From Planctomycetota bacterium (GTDB lineage: Bacteria > Planctomycetota > Planctomycetia > Pirellulales > UBA1268), in NCBI GenBank assembly GCA_003669255.1, contig QWPO01000049.1, positions 1 to 5,132 on the forward strand: a stretch of DNA of 5,132 nt. Direction: 5' to 3'. The translations under genes and the position numbers were made by a program. The stretch's first letter is position 1; every line of letters starts with the position of its first letter. Shown one piece after another: positions 1 to 5,132 of this stretch. The notes beneath the pieces were generated by a model. The model saw only the letters and a program-made list of their open reading frames with translations, had not been told where the DNA came from and made no database searches.

Positions 1-560
1 CGCGGGCGGACCTGATGACGCAGGGGATGGCCCTCGTCGAGCTCTATCTGCAGGAGCCACCCCCGAAGCGAATCGTCGCCGTCGAGCAGGAGATCATCTG
101 CCCGGTCCACGACAGCCAGGGGGAATACCTGGAAACGCCGCTGGTGGCGGTCGCCGATCTGATCGTCGACACCGACGACGGGCTCCTCGTCCGGGAGTTC
201 AAGACGTCGGCGAGGGCCTATGGGGAGTCGGAGGTCGCCTCGTCGCTCCAGCCCACCTGCTACGTCAACGCCGTTCAGGAAGTCTTTGGCGAGCCAGCGA
301 CGGTCGAGTACACGGTGCTGATCAAGACGAAGACCCCGAAGATTCAGCGTCTCCCGGCATCGAGGACCGACGAAGACCTCGGGCGGCTCGGCGAGATCGT
401 CAAAAACGTTGAAAAGGGAGTGCAGGCAGGAATCTTCTATCCCGTCGAATCGGCCATGAACTGCTCTACCTGTCCCTATCGGGGGCCTTGCAGGGAGTGG
501 GGACGGCCAACACTCCCCCGGGAGGAATCGCCCGCCCTGGTGACGCTCGAGGTGGGCTGA
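1..560 (+). CDS. PD-(D/E)XK nuclease, RecB/Cas4-like, 5' end cut by window
   Basis: The reading frame is open to the left edge, so the ATG at 15 is probably internal and the N-terminus is missing. Counting from that ATG (181 residues), the nuclease core is visible: an Asp in VAVADLIVD (D48), then E61-F62-K63 in VREFKTS, the D...ExK signature. A Q-x3-Y element follows (Q79, Y83), as in RecB-family and Cas4-like nucleases. The C-terminus has C150-x2-C153-x5-C159 (CSTCPYRGPC). In the family these usually join an upstream Cys to hold a 4Fe-4S cluster; the partner would lie in the missing part. Expected role: metal-dependent DNA cleavage or end processing in recombination, phage or CRISPR-adjacent settings. 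The stop overlaps the next start by one base (TGATG), so the two genes are translationally coupled. The superfamily call is firm; the specific role is unknown. Confidence 0.85.
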   Translation, partial: RADLMTQGMALVELYLQEPPPKRIVAVEQEIICPVHDSQGEYLETPLVAVADLIVDTDDGLLVREFKTSARAYGESEVASSLQPTCYVNAVQEVFGEPATVEYTVLIKTKTPKIQRLPASRTDEDLGRLGEIVKNVEKGVQAGIFYPVESAMNCSTCPYRGPCREWGRPTLPREESPALVTLEVG

Positions 561-1348
561 TGCTCACCGAAATGCACGGCAAAGGGGGCCGGCTCTGCGA
601 GCAGGCGGCGAGCGGGCAGATGCGGTGCCCGCTCCTCATCAGAAGCACGTCGGAGGACGTGATCACCGGCGAGCTCGTCCAGGTGATGCGGACGATCAAT
701 CCCCGCTGGTGGCTGGCCGACTTCCTCAACACCGCCCTCGGAGCGAAGCGGTTCCAGCAGCAGGTCTACAGGCGGCTGCGGATCGAGCCCTGGGTGAATC
801 ACCGCCCCTACCCCGAGGACCTGCTGCCGTGGAAGGAGGGGAGCACCCAGGTCGACATCGAGGTTTCCTGGGAGAACCCCCCGACGACGGTCTTCGTCGA
901 GGCGAAGTACCAGGCGGAACTCTCCTGGAAGACCTCCAACAGCGGCGGACAACGGGAGTTTCCCGGCGATCAGCTGATCCGGAACATCCGTGTTGGCCTG
1001 CACCACTGCGGCTACTTCGCCGGCAAGGGGCTCTTTGAGACGGTGCCAAGGGATTTCGTGGCGATCCTGCTCGCTCCTCGGACGGAGAACCCACTCGTGC
1101 GACGGTATCGCCGCGAGGACAAGCTGCGTAAGGCCATTACGCACAGCGAGAGGCTTGTATTCCTGCCCCGGGGGCCTTTTGTGGGGGAGATCGGATATGC
1201 GCAGATCAGGGACGTCCTGCGGAGCCGCCGGCGATTCCTGACGCGGGCCGAGAGAGAGGGCGTGGAGGGCCTTGATCAATACTTGGGGTTCAAGAAGAGG
1301 CAGATGCCCACGGATTCGCGGCAGAACGGAGATCAGGCATCGTCCTAG
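560..1348 (+). CDS. PD-(D/E)XK restriction-like nuclease, uncharacterised
   Basis: I place the start at the ATG at 560, not at the in-frame ATG at 488. It overlaps the upstream TGA by one base and has an AGGTGG ribosome binding site at 550-555. This gives 262 residues. A nuclease core is seen: an acidic residue in the N-terminal helix (E38, TGELVQ), D99 in QVDIEV, then E114-A115-K116 in VFVEAKY, spaced as in PD-(D/E)XK enzymes. Q138 in GDQLIRN follows, like the glutamine often found after the ExK strand. There is no membrane segment or signal peptide. The C-terminal third is rich in Arg and Lys (RRYRRED, RSRRRFL), which would suit DNA binding. I do not recognise the family beyond the fold. 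Coupling to the upstream nuclease suggests a joint function, such as a two-nuclease defence or processing unit; that is inference. Confidence 0.8.
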   Translation: MLTEMHGKGGRLCEQAASGQMRCPLLIRSTSEDVITGELVQVMRTINPRWWLADFLNTALGAKRFQQQVYRRLRIEPWVNHRPYPEDLLPWKEGSTQVDIEVSWENPPTTVFVEAKYQAELSWKTSNSGGQREFPGDQLIRNIRVGLHHCGYFAGKGLFETVPRDFVAILLAPRTENPLVRRYRREDKLRKAITHSERLVFLPRGPFVGEIGYAQIRDVLRSRRRFLTRAEREGVEGLDQYLGFKKRQMPTDSRQNGDQASS

Positions 1349-1385
1349 TAATCATCGCCCACTGCAATCTCGGCATCTCCCCCCT

Positions 1386-1586
1386 TTAGTTACCTGATTC
1401 GGGAATCTCTGGCCCGTCAGTTGGGGACGCGCTCAGCCCACACGCATCCCGCTCACCTTCCTCAAAATCGCAGCCGGGATCCTTGAGGTGCCGAACAAAC
1501 CCTCTGCCCTCAAGATCTCTGGCAAGCGGGTGTCCGCACTTCGGGCAGATGTAGTTATTCGCTTCCGCAGTTGATGTCTTCGGCAT
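1386..1586 (-). CDS. Small zinc-ribbon-like protein (66 aa)
   Basis: This small gene has a strong ribosome binding site, GGAGG at 1595-1599 on the minus strand, eight bases before the ATG. The protein has a CPKCG knuckle (C14, C17), then a basic and aromatic stretch GRGFVRHL containing H33, then C39 in PGCDFEEGERD. C14, C17, H33 and C39 could together bind one zinc. The last 18 residues look disordered and acidic. I recall similar short conserved hypothetical proteins (CPxC, GRGFVRH, GERD) but know no function; nucleic-acid binding is the usual guess for such a ribbon. It converges on the plus-strand nuclease with 37 bases between stops and shares its direction with the cassette block upstream of it, so it may have arrived with that block. 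I saw no attC site after its stop. Confidence 0.7.
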   Translation of the reverse strand: MPKTSTAEANNYICPKCGHPLARDLEGRGFVRHLKDPGCDFEEGERDACGLSASPTDGPEIPESGN

Positions 1587-1645
1587 GTTTTTGTCCTCCG
1601 ATTAAGCGACACAATCAGACTCTCCAAGCTAAACCATTGCGATAC

Positions 1646-2107
1646 TCACCGCACTGGACAGCTCCTTCTATTTCCGTCGCGGCTTGTCGCACCGCGATGT
1701 TCGGCCCACTTGAGAGTTCTAGGATCCGTTAAGTGACCCCCTACGTGCCCTAGACGCTGGTGGAGTGTGCACAGGCAGCTACTCCCGGCAAAACTCTCTT
1801 TCCTAGTCGTATACCACCAAGAACTCGCAGATAGAGAGGACTTCACACCACAGAGTCCTATCGCTGGGCTCTCGCATCGCATGGCTCGTTGCTGTTCACG
1901 TACGACTACTACCCTCTCGGCCGCATGAACCCCAGAAGCGTTGAAGTAGAACTGGTCGAAGCTGTCGTTGTCCACTTCGCCTTGCAGTGACCGGACGGGA
2001 ATCACAACCCGATTCGCCTCCGACAACTGGTCACACGGGAAGTCATTGTCGCGGGCGAACGACTCGTGAGCGGCCGGAAATGGCAGTTCGAAGCGGCTCA
2101 CGAACAC
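1646..2107 (-). CDS. Unrecognised ORF downstream of attC; second half doubtful
   Basis: The ORF opens 14-20 bases beyond the attC crossover, as cassette genes often do. The ribosome binding site GGAGGT (2111-2116) is four bases before a GTG at 2107 and ten before a second GTG at 2101; either could be the start. Residues 1 to about 65 use mostly G or C at third codon positions and read like a soluble protein (SRFELPFPAAHESFARDNDF, then DNDSFDQFYFNAS). After about residue 70 this bias fades and the product becomes Ser, Cys and Arg rich. In the frame shifted by one, a stretch on the minus strand from about 1899 to 1803 reads plausibly (MREPSDRTLWCEVLS, ending at a TAG at 1803-1805). This suggests a frameshift, a decayed 3' half, or a gene ending elsewhere. 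No domain is recognised, and I found no attC after it. Confidence 0.4.
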   Translation of the reverse strand: MFVSRFELPFPAAHESFARDNDFPCDQLSEANRVVIPVRSLQGEVDNDSFDQFYFNASGVHAAERVVVVREQQRAMRCESPAIGLCGVKSSLSASSWWYTTRKESFAGSSCLCTLHQRLGHVGGHLTDPRTLKWAEHRGATSRDGNRRSCPVR

Positions 2108-2120
2108 CTCACCTCCAGCG

Positions 2121-2181
2121 GCAGAACGCTTGAGACCAGCGGCGGCCCGTCAGGGCCGTCCGATGAAGCTAATTGTTATGC
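2121..2181 (-). other. Integron attC recombination site (59-base element)
   Basis: Read on the minus strand, the site starts with R'' GCATAAC (2181-2175) and ends with R' GTTCTGC (2127-2121). The two boxes pair at six of seven positions. Between them lie AATTA, a GCTT...AAGC pair, CGG/CCG, and a perfect apical stem CGGCCC/GGGCCG (2153-2158 with 2143-2148) around a four-base loop. The right end, CTCAAGCGTT, matches the end of the classic aadA-type attC as I remember it, and TAACAATT near the left end is also typical. The length, 61 bp, is within the known range. Integron integrases recombine the folded strand between G and TT of R', here between 2127 and 2126. The site begins at the base after the TAG of the HEPN gene, the usual place for an attC. 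No integrase gene is in the window. Confidence 0.85.
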
Positions 2182-2997
2182 CTAATCAAGCCAAGACGGG
2201 ATGCTAGATTTGACTTGGAAAAACAGATCCACCTTGTTCACTCCTGCGGTGTCGATTCCCAGCAGCAGCTTGGCTTTGTAGACAGCCCCAAACCCTTCCG
2301 TAGCCTTTTGAACAATTGGATGGATCTTCCTCGCAACCTCAAGCGTGAACTGCTTCTCGAATGCAATTTGGCGACCGCCAAACGTGTTCAGAGGCTTTAC
2401 TTTTTGAGCATCGGCAAGCGTCAGTGTGCCACCCGTATGGGCGATGGAATGCCTTAACTGCCAAAGAACCCGGAGCTTCTCCACCGCATCTGTAGAGTAT
2501 GGATTGAACCTCAGTTGATAAGCGGCGAAGTACCTATTCACCCGCTCTGGGTCGTGCCACCCGCTCATTGAGTCAGCGAGTAGGGTGCCGATCGAGTTTG
2601 CCCCTGTCCCTCGATGCGCAGCCAATCTCGGCCAATCGATTGCGATATTTGTTTCCTTGGACAACAACTCGAAGAACTTGTTTGTATCAAAGCCAGATAG
2701 ATATACAGATAAATCGAAGGCTCCAGCAAACAAGTATCTCTGATACGTTTCGAAGTGCCCCATTATTGTTGGCAGTGAAGCTGCCACAAGATGCTGAAGA
2801 CTGTCTTGGCTGTTCTTGGTGTATTCACCGCTTTTGGCCTTTGGGAAATGCCGTCCACAAAGATCGATCGCGCTTTTTGCTTCGATCGTGTACTTGAGAA
2901 ATGCGCTAGCGGGGGACTCCAAGTAGTCGTCGTGACTAACGTGGGCATTTGTTGCCTCGGTCAAGTATTGATGAAAGTCCTTTACTGCATTAGCCAT
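2182..2997 (-). CDS. HEPN-type protein with R-x4-H motif, cassette-borne
   Basis: The start is the ATG at 2997, where GGAGG (3004-3008) sits six bases upstream; the frame is open further out to 3066 but without such a site. The product has 271 residues and no membrane segment or signal peptide. Key motif: LWQLRHSIAHTGG, with R182-H183-S-I-A-H187, the R-x4-H of HEPN ribonucleases. The regions before it look helical (HFETYQRYLF near 81-90, AVEKLRVLWQ before the motif), as expected of an all-helical HEPN fold with a conserved E/Y-rich first helix. Known HEPN proteins cut RNA in toxin-antitoxin, abortive-infection and CRISPR systems; some are inactive partners. No separate antitoxin gene is seen beside it. 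The gene is lower in GC than its neighbours and its TAG touches the attC site, so it came by integron. RNase activity is inference; the HEPN call rests on the motif. Confidence 0.75.
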   Translation of the reverse strand: MANAVKDFHQYLTEATNAHVSHDDYLESPASAFLKYTIEAKSAIDLCGRHFPKAKSGEYTKNSQDSLQHLVAASLPTIMGHFETYQRYLFAGAFDLSVYLSGFDTNKFFELLSKETNIAIDWPRLAAHRGTGANSIGTLLADSMSGWHDPERVNRYFAAYQLRFNPYSTDAVEKLRVLWQLRHSIAHTGGTLTLADAQKVKPLNTFGGRQIAFEKQFTLEVARKIHPIVQKATEGFGAVYKAKLLLGIDTAGVNKVDLFFQVKSSIPSWLD

Positions 2998-3024
2998 CGA
3001 CGACCTCCGTAGGCGTAGCTTGTA

Positions 3025-3030
3025 CTTATA
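3025..3030 (-). promoter_or_regulatory. Possible -10 box (TATAAG) for the HEPN gene
   Basis: TATAAG on the minus strand lies 27 bases before the ATG at 2997 and would give a short leader containing the GGAGG site. No good -35 hexamer stands 16-18 bases upstream (the sequence there is AAAGTA), so this is weak. A cassette gene could also be read from an external integron promoter. Confidence 0.25.
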
Positions 3031-3041
3031 CTGTGTTTCCG

Positions 3042-3147
3042 ACCAACTACTTTTGCGAGGTATCACGCCAAGGTGTCGGCGGGCAAATCCCCGTCAAGTC
3101 GTTGACGGGCCTTGAGTTCCGTCGAAGACCCGATAGATGAGTTGGGT
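3042..3147 (-). other. Possible second, divergent attC-like site
   Basis: On the minus strand ACCCAAC (3147-3141) fits the R'' consensus RYYYAAC, and GTTGGTC (3048-3042) could be R'; five inner bases pair (CCAAC with GTTGG) and the outer two do not. A perfect 8-bp hairpin lies near the centre (3090-3109). The position is right for the site before the HEPN cassette and the length, 106 bp, is allowed. Against it: the L boxes hardly pair and the arms are not symmetrical. It may be chance. Confidence 0.25.
3090..3109. repeat. Perfect 8-bp inverted repeat with 4-base loop
   Basis: CCCGTCAA (3090-3097) pairs fully with TTGACGGG (3102-3109) around GTCG. It has no T-run on either side, so it is not a standard intrinsic terminator. 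It could be the apex of the possible second attC site or a protein-binding palindrome. Confidence 0.6.
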
Positions 3148-3463
3148 GCTTGACGCCTTCGTCAGTATATCCGCCCTTCCAAAACCACCACAATTGGTGG
3201 TCCCACCCTCCGGCGCGAGGGGCCAGTCGCCCTAATTTCTGCCATGATTCCACGGGGCTTCGGCTTGGATCGCTATGGGCGGCATGCGTTTACCGCCGGG
3301 CTCAAATCTCCTCCGACCCAGCTACCCTTTCTGCCCGTGTCGCTGTTAGCCGGGGCATCGTCCTCGCCCTCAACGCGGGAAAGGGAGCCCGTTGAGTGCC
3401 CCCGGCGGCACATCGCCCCGGATCACTTTCGCCACGATTCTCTCCCGTTTCGATCCCACGTGA

Positions 3464-3482
3464 GGATGACGCCCCATCATCC
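3464..3482. promoter_or_regulatory. Inverted repeat just upstream of the HTH/LAGLIDADG gene, possible operator
   Basis: GGATGA (3464-3469) and TCATCC (3477-3482) form a perfect 6-bp inverted repeat with a 7-base spacer, ending 20 bases before the ATG at 3503 and just before its ribosome binding site. It could be an operator for the HTH protein itself or for the WYL regulator, or an RNA hairpin in the leader. Only position and symmetry support this. Confidence 0.3.
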
Positions 3483-3502
3483 CCGTCAGGGAGATCGAAC
3501 CG

Positions 3503-4228
3503 ATGCGAAGACTCTGGATGCCCGCCGAACGGAGCCATGTCCTCGAACGCTACAGCCAGGACGGCCCGGCTGGGCTCGCCTCCCAACTCGGCCGAAGCGT
3601 GGATTCTGTCACCAGCTTTGCGAGGCGTTACGGCCAGAAATCGCTCCGATCCCGGGAGCGACAGGCGGCGTCACGATCCCGGGGCTCCTCGTCACTGAAC
3701 ACCCGATTCTTCGACGAACCTAGCCGTCACGGAGCCTTTGTGCTCGGGGTCATCTGGGCCTGCGGGAGCATCAAGACCAAGCATGAAAAAGTCCTGCGGC
3801 TGGTCGTCCCCAGGGATCGGAGGAACGTGCTCGATCGAGTCCTCGAACTGATGAGCAGCAAGCACCTGATCCAGACCTACGACGAGAGAAACGTGCTGGA
3901 GCTCTGCAACTCTCACCTAGTGAGCACATTCCTCGACCGTTTCGGGCATCCGCCGGCCAGCAGCGCCGATCCCGATCTGCCATGGATCGGATCGGAGTTC
4001 GTGCCGATGTTCGCGAATGGTCATCTCCAAGCGACCGGCGGCCGGAGCGAAACGTACGTTTCCCTACGAGGCCACGAGGCCGTCATGCCGTGGCTCGCTG
4101 GGGAAATCCGCAGCCAGACCAAGGCCGGTCCACCCACGGAGGAGCGTCTCGGAAAACGCCTCACGATCCGCTGGCAATCCCCACCCGATGTGGCGGGTAT
4201 TGGAAGATGGCTCGACGGCGCGCTCTGA
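3503..4228 (+). CDS. HTH protein with degenerate, probably inactive LAGLIDADG repeats
   Basis: The start has AGGGAG (3488-3493) nine bases upstream; product 241 residues. Residues 5-47 (WMPAERSHVLERY, then LASQLGRSVDSVTSFARRYG) form a homeodomain-like helix-turn-helix of the kind seen in front of LAGLIDADG domains. Residues 76-148 resemble one LAGLIDADG repeat: AFVLGVIWACGSI stands where an active enzyme has LG..ADGS, so the catalytic Asp (here C87) is lost, followed by LRLVVPRDRRNVLDRVLEL. Residues 160-241 look like a second repeat with FVPMFANGHLQ in place of the second acidic motif, then YVSLRG and LTIRW strands. Homing endonucleases of this type cut DNA with one Asp per repeat; without them the protein probably only binds DNA, as in the domesticated regulator WhiA. 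The WYL regulator follows 73 bases later on the same strand. The HTH call is good; the LAGLIDADG call is by pattern only. Confidence 0.65.
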   Translation: MRRLWMPAERSHVLERYSQDGPAGLASQLGRSVDSVTSFARRYGQKSLRSRERQAASRSRGSSSLNTRFFDEPSRHGAFVLGVIWACGSIKTKHEKVLRLVVPRDRRNVLDRVLELMSSKHLIQTYDERNVLELCNSHLVSTFLDRFGHPPASSADPDLPWIGSEFVPMFANGHLQATGGRSETYVSLRGHEAVMPWLAGEIRSQTKAGPPTEERLGKRLTIRWQSPPDVAGIGRWLDGAL

Positions 4229-4290
4229 CCCACTTCCGGCAGATCGCCTCCCTACGATGGCGACCGAGTGCCCAGGCTCCAATGGGCATC

Positions 4291-4295
4291 AGGAG
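4291..4295 (+). promoter_or_regulatory. Ribosome binding site deciding the GTG start at 4302
   Basis: AGGAG ends six bases before the GTG at 4302. The alternative in-frame ATG at 4257 has no purine-rich site before it, so the GTG is preferred. Confidence 0.6.
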
Positions 4296-4301
4296 CATCA
4301 C

Positions 4302-5132
4302 GTGCCATCCAAGCCATCCCGAGCCATCAAGCCCCCTGCCCTGCCAGTCAGCACCCGCCCCGACGCCGACAGACGGCTCAGGCAAGCCGATCGAATCGCC
4401 AGGGTGCTGCGGGTGCTCCAACTGATCCAGCGGCCGGGGAGATGGGACACCGCAGCGATCGCCAGGGAGATCGAGTGCTCGGTGCGGACGGTGTACCGGG
4501 ACCTGGCAGTCCTCGAACTGGCGGGAGTGCCCTGGTCGTTCGACAGAGAGACGGCGAGCTACAAAGTCCGCCCCGACTTTCAGTTTCCGATCCTGAACCT
4601 CACCGACGACGAATTGCTCGGCCAGGCCACCGCCACAGCGACATCAAAAGCTTCGGGGCTCGACGTCTCGAAGGGCGCCAGAGCCACGACGGAAAAGCTG
4701 GCGACCAAGGCCGGCGGAAAGTCGGAGACGATTCTCCGGGAGGCACAGCAGTTTACGGAGGTGCTCGATCTCAAGCTCGCCGATCACAGCCGGCACCTCG
4801 ACGTGATCCGGACGGTGCAGTGGGCATTGATCCAGCGGAAGCAGTTGGTCGGTCTCTACGAAAGCCCCTACGAAGCCCGGCCGGTGAAGCTCGCCCTCCA
4901 TCCGTATCGGCTGTGCCTCATCAAGAGTGCCTGGTACGTGATCGCCCGACCCACGACTGAAGATACTCCCCGGACGTACAGGATCGTGCGGTTCAAGTCG
5001 CTGCGGATGAGCGACCATGCAGCCGCGATCCCCGCCGACTTCGATCTCCGGGACTATCTGGGAAACGCCTGGGGGGTGTTTCGGGGGAACAAGTCCCACG
5101 AGGTCGAAGTGCAGTTCACGAAGGATGCGGCC
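4302..5132 (+). CDS. HTH-WYL transcriptional regulator, 3' end cut by window
   Basis: From the GTG at 4302 the frame is open to the window end (277 residues; full WYL regulators are usually somewhat over 300). After a Pro-rich, probably disordered start, residues 29-75 form a winged HTH of the DeoR/HTH_11 type: RIARVLRVLQLI, then AAIAREIECSVRTVYRDLAV, with the recognition helix in SVRTVYRDL. Residues 167-236 are the WYL domain: LDVIRTVQWALIQRKQLVGLY, LHPYRLCLIKSAWYVIAR (W211-Y212-V213, the WYL-type motif) and YRIVRFKSLRM, with the conserved Arg and Lys that bind nucleotides or DNA ends in known members. NAWGVFRG near 255-262 leads into the C-terminal extension, cut here. WYL regulators often control phage-defence, CRISPR and DNA-damage genes, sensing a ligand such as nucleic acid. 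The neighbour upstream is also a DNA-binding protein and may be co-transcribed. A start at ATG 4257 is possible. Confidence 0.88.
   Translation, partial: MPSKPSRAIKPPALPVSTRPDADRRLRQADRIARVLRVLQLIQRPGRWDTAAIAREIECSVRTVYRDLAVLELAGVPWSFDRETASYKVRPDFQFPILNLTDDELLGQATATATSKASGLDVSKGARATTEKLATKAGGKSETILREAQQFTEVLDLKLADHSRHLDVIRTVQWALIQRKQLVGLYESPYEARPVKLALHPYRLCLIKSAWYVIARPTTEDTPRTYRIVRFKSLRMSDHAAAIPADFDLRDYLGNAWGVFRGNKSHEVEVQFTKDAA

Larger units (their letters stand above)
2127..3047 (-). mobile_element. Integron gene cassette carrying the HEPN gene; upstream edge uncertain
   Basis: The unit has one gene, its own ribosome binding site, little other space, and an attC at the 3' end, the standard make-up of an integron cassette. 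The downstream edge is the G of the R' box at 2127. The upstream edge is tentative: a GTTGGTC on the minus strand (3048-3042) fits the position of an R' box and would leave 50 bases before the ATG at 2997, but its own attC is weak. GC content is clearly lower than in the flanking genes, consistent with transfer from another host. The cassette may sit in a chromosomal array, a CALIN (attC sites without an integrase), or alone. Confidence 0.5.
2998..3502. other. About 500 bases without a convincing gene, with several hairpins
   Basis: All frames here give short products without domains or a clear coding pattern. Besides the hairpin at 3090-3109, there are TGACG/CGTCA (3151-3164, loop CCTT), ACCACC/GGTGGT (3184-3201, loop ACAATT), CAACG-GGG/CCCGTTG with one bulged base (3371-3394), and GGATGA/TCATCC (3464-3482). 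A 27-residue minus-strand ORF (3162-3245, MAEIRATG...) lacks a good ribosome binding site. The left part probably belongs to the cassette block; the right part should hold the promoter of the gene starting at 3503, though I see no clear -35/-10 pair. Confidence 0.5.

Noticed and set aside
476..1279. 267-residue minus-strand ORF
   Set aside because: It lies opposite the second nuclease gene; the product is Pro, Arg and Leu rich without motifs, typical of the antisense of a high-GC gene, while the plus strand has the nuclease motifs and a coupled start.
1349..1385. Terminator between the convergent genes
   Set aside because: The 37-base gap has no strong hairpin followed by a T-run; a GGAGAT/ATCTCC pair (1328-1381 area) spans too wide a loop.
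1835..1990. Plus-strand open stretch of 51 codons (ESYRWALASHG...)
   Set aside because: Looks protein-like but has no ATG before 1925 and no ribosome binding site; the opposite strand has the better start and codon pattern in the overlapping part.
2568..2897. Plus-strand ORFs inside the HEPN gene
   Set aside because: Shadows; the minus-strand frame has a strong ribosome binding site and a recognisable HEPN motif.
3162..3245. 27-residue minus-strand ORF (MAEIRATG...)
   Set aside because: Reads plausibly and ends 14 bases before the possible second attC, but is very short and lacks a ribosome binding site.
3047..3253. 68-residue minus-strand ORF rich in Trp
   Set aside because: No ribosome binding site, no domain, and it crosses several hairpins; it also overlaps the possible cassette boundary.
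4268..4960. 230-residue plus-strand ORF
   Set aside because: Out-of-frame shadow of the WYL regulator; its Arg, Pro and Gly rich product has no domain, while the overlapping frame encodes clear HTH and WYL motifs.
1..5132. CRISPR array, tRNA, rRNA, transposase or integrase gene
   Set aside because: Looked for because of the Cas4-like nuclease and the attC site; no regularly spaced repeats, no tRNA cloverleaf and no transposase or integrase motifs were seen.

Overview
The window is bacterial DNA, mostly high in GC (one hand-counted 60-base line near 4081 is 41/60). Coding is compact and most starts have a clear GGAGG-type ribosome binding site. Nothing here fixes the taxon. The gene mix would suit a large-genome, high-GC environmental bacterium such as a planctomycete, but that is a guess.

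Layout. (1) 1-1348, plus strand: two genes overlapping by one base, both with PD-(D/E)XK nuclease motifs. The first is cut by the window edge and resembles RecB/Cas4-type nucleases with C-terminal cysteines. The second is an unrecognised 262-residue restriction-like nuclease. (2) 1386-3066, minus strand: a block that looks acquired. It holds a 66-residue zinc-ribbon-like protein, an unrecognised ORF whose second half does not look coding, and a 271-residue HEPN-type protein with an R-x4-H motif (RHSIAH) in DNA of clearly lower GC (two lines counted: 31/60 and 23/60). Directly after the HEPN stop codon is a 61-bp site (2121-2181) with the arrangement of an integron attC site: complementary R boxes, an imperfect inverted repeat between them, and the CTCAAGCGTT end seen in classic attC sites. 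The HEPN gene therefore looks like an integron gene cassette. No integrase lies in the window. (3) 2998-3502: about 500 bases without a convincing gene but with several short hairpins and a possible weak second attC-like site (3042-3147). (4) 3503-5132, plus strand: an HTH protein with two degenerate LAGLIDADG-like repeats lacking the catalytic acids, followed 73 bases later by an HTH-WYL transcription regulator that runs off the window.

How the parts may work together (inference). Nucleases, a HEPN protein and a WYL regulator side by side are typical company for an anti-phage or defence neighbourhood. The two plus-strand pairs may be separate operons flanking a cassette insertion, or parts of one locus split by it. 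The most notable points are the attC-linked HEPN cassette, the coupled nuclease pair, and the domesticated LAGLIDADG regulator beside a WYL gene. No known complete defence system could be named from the sequence.
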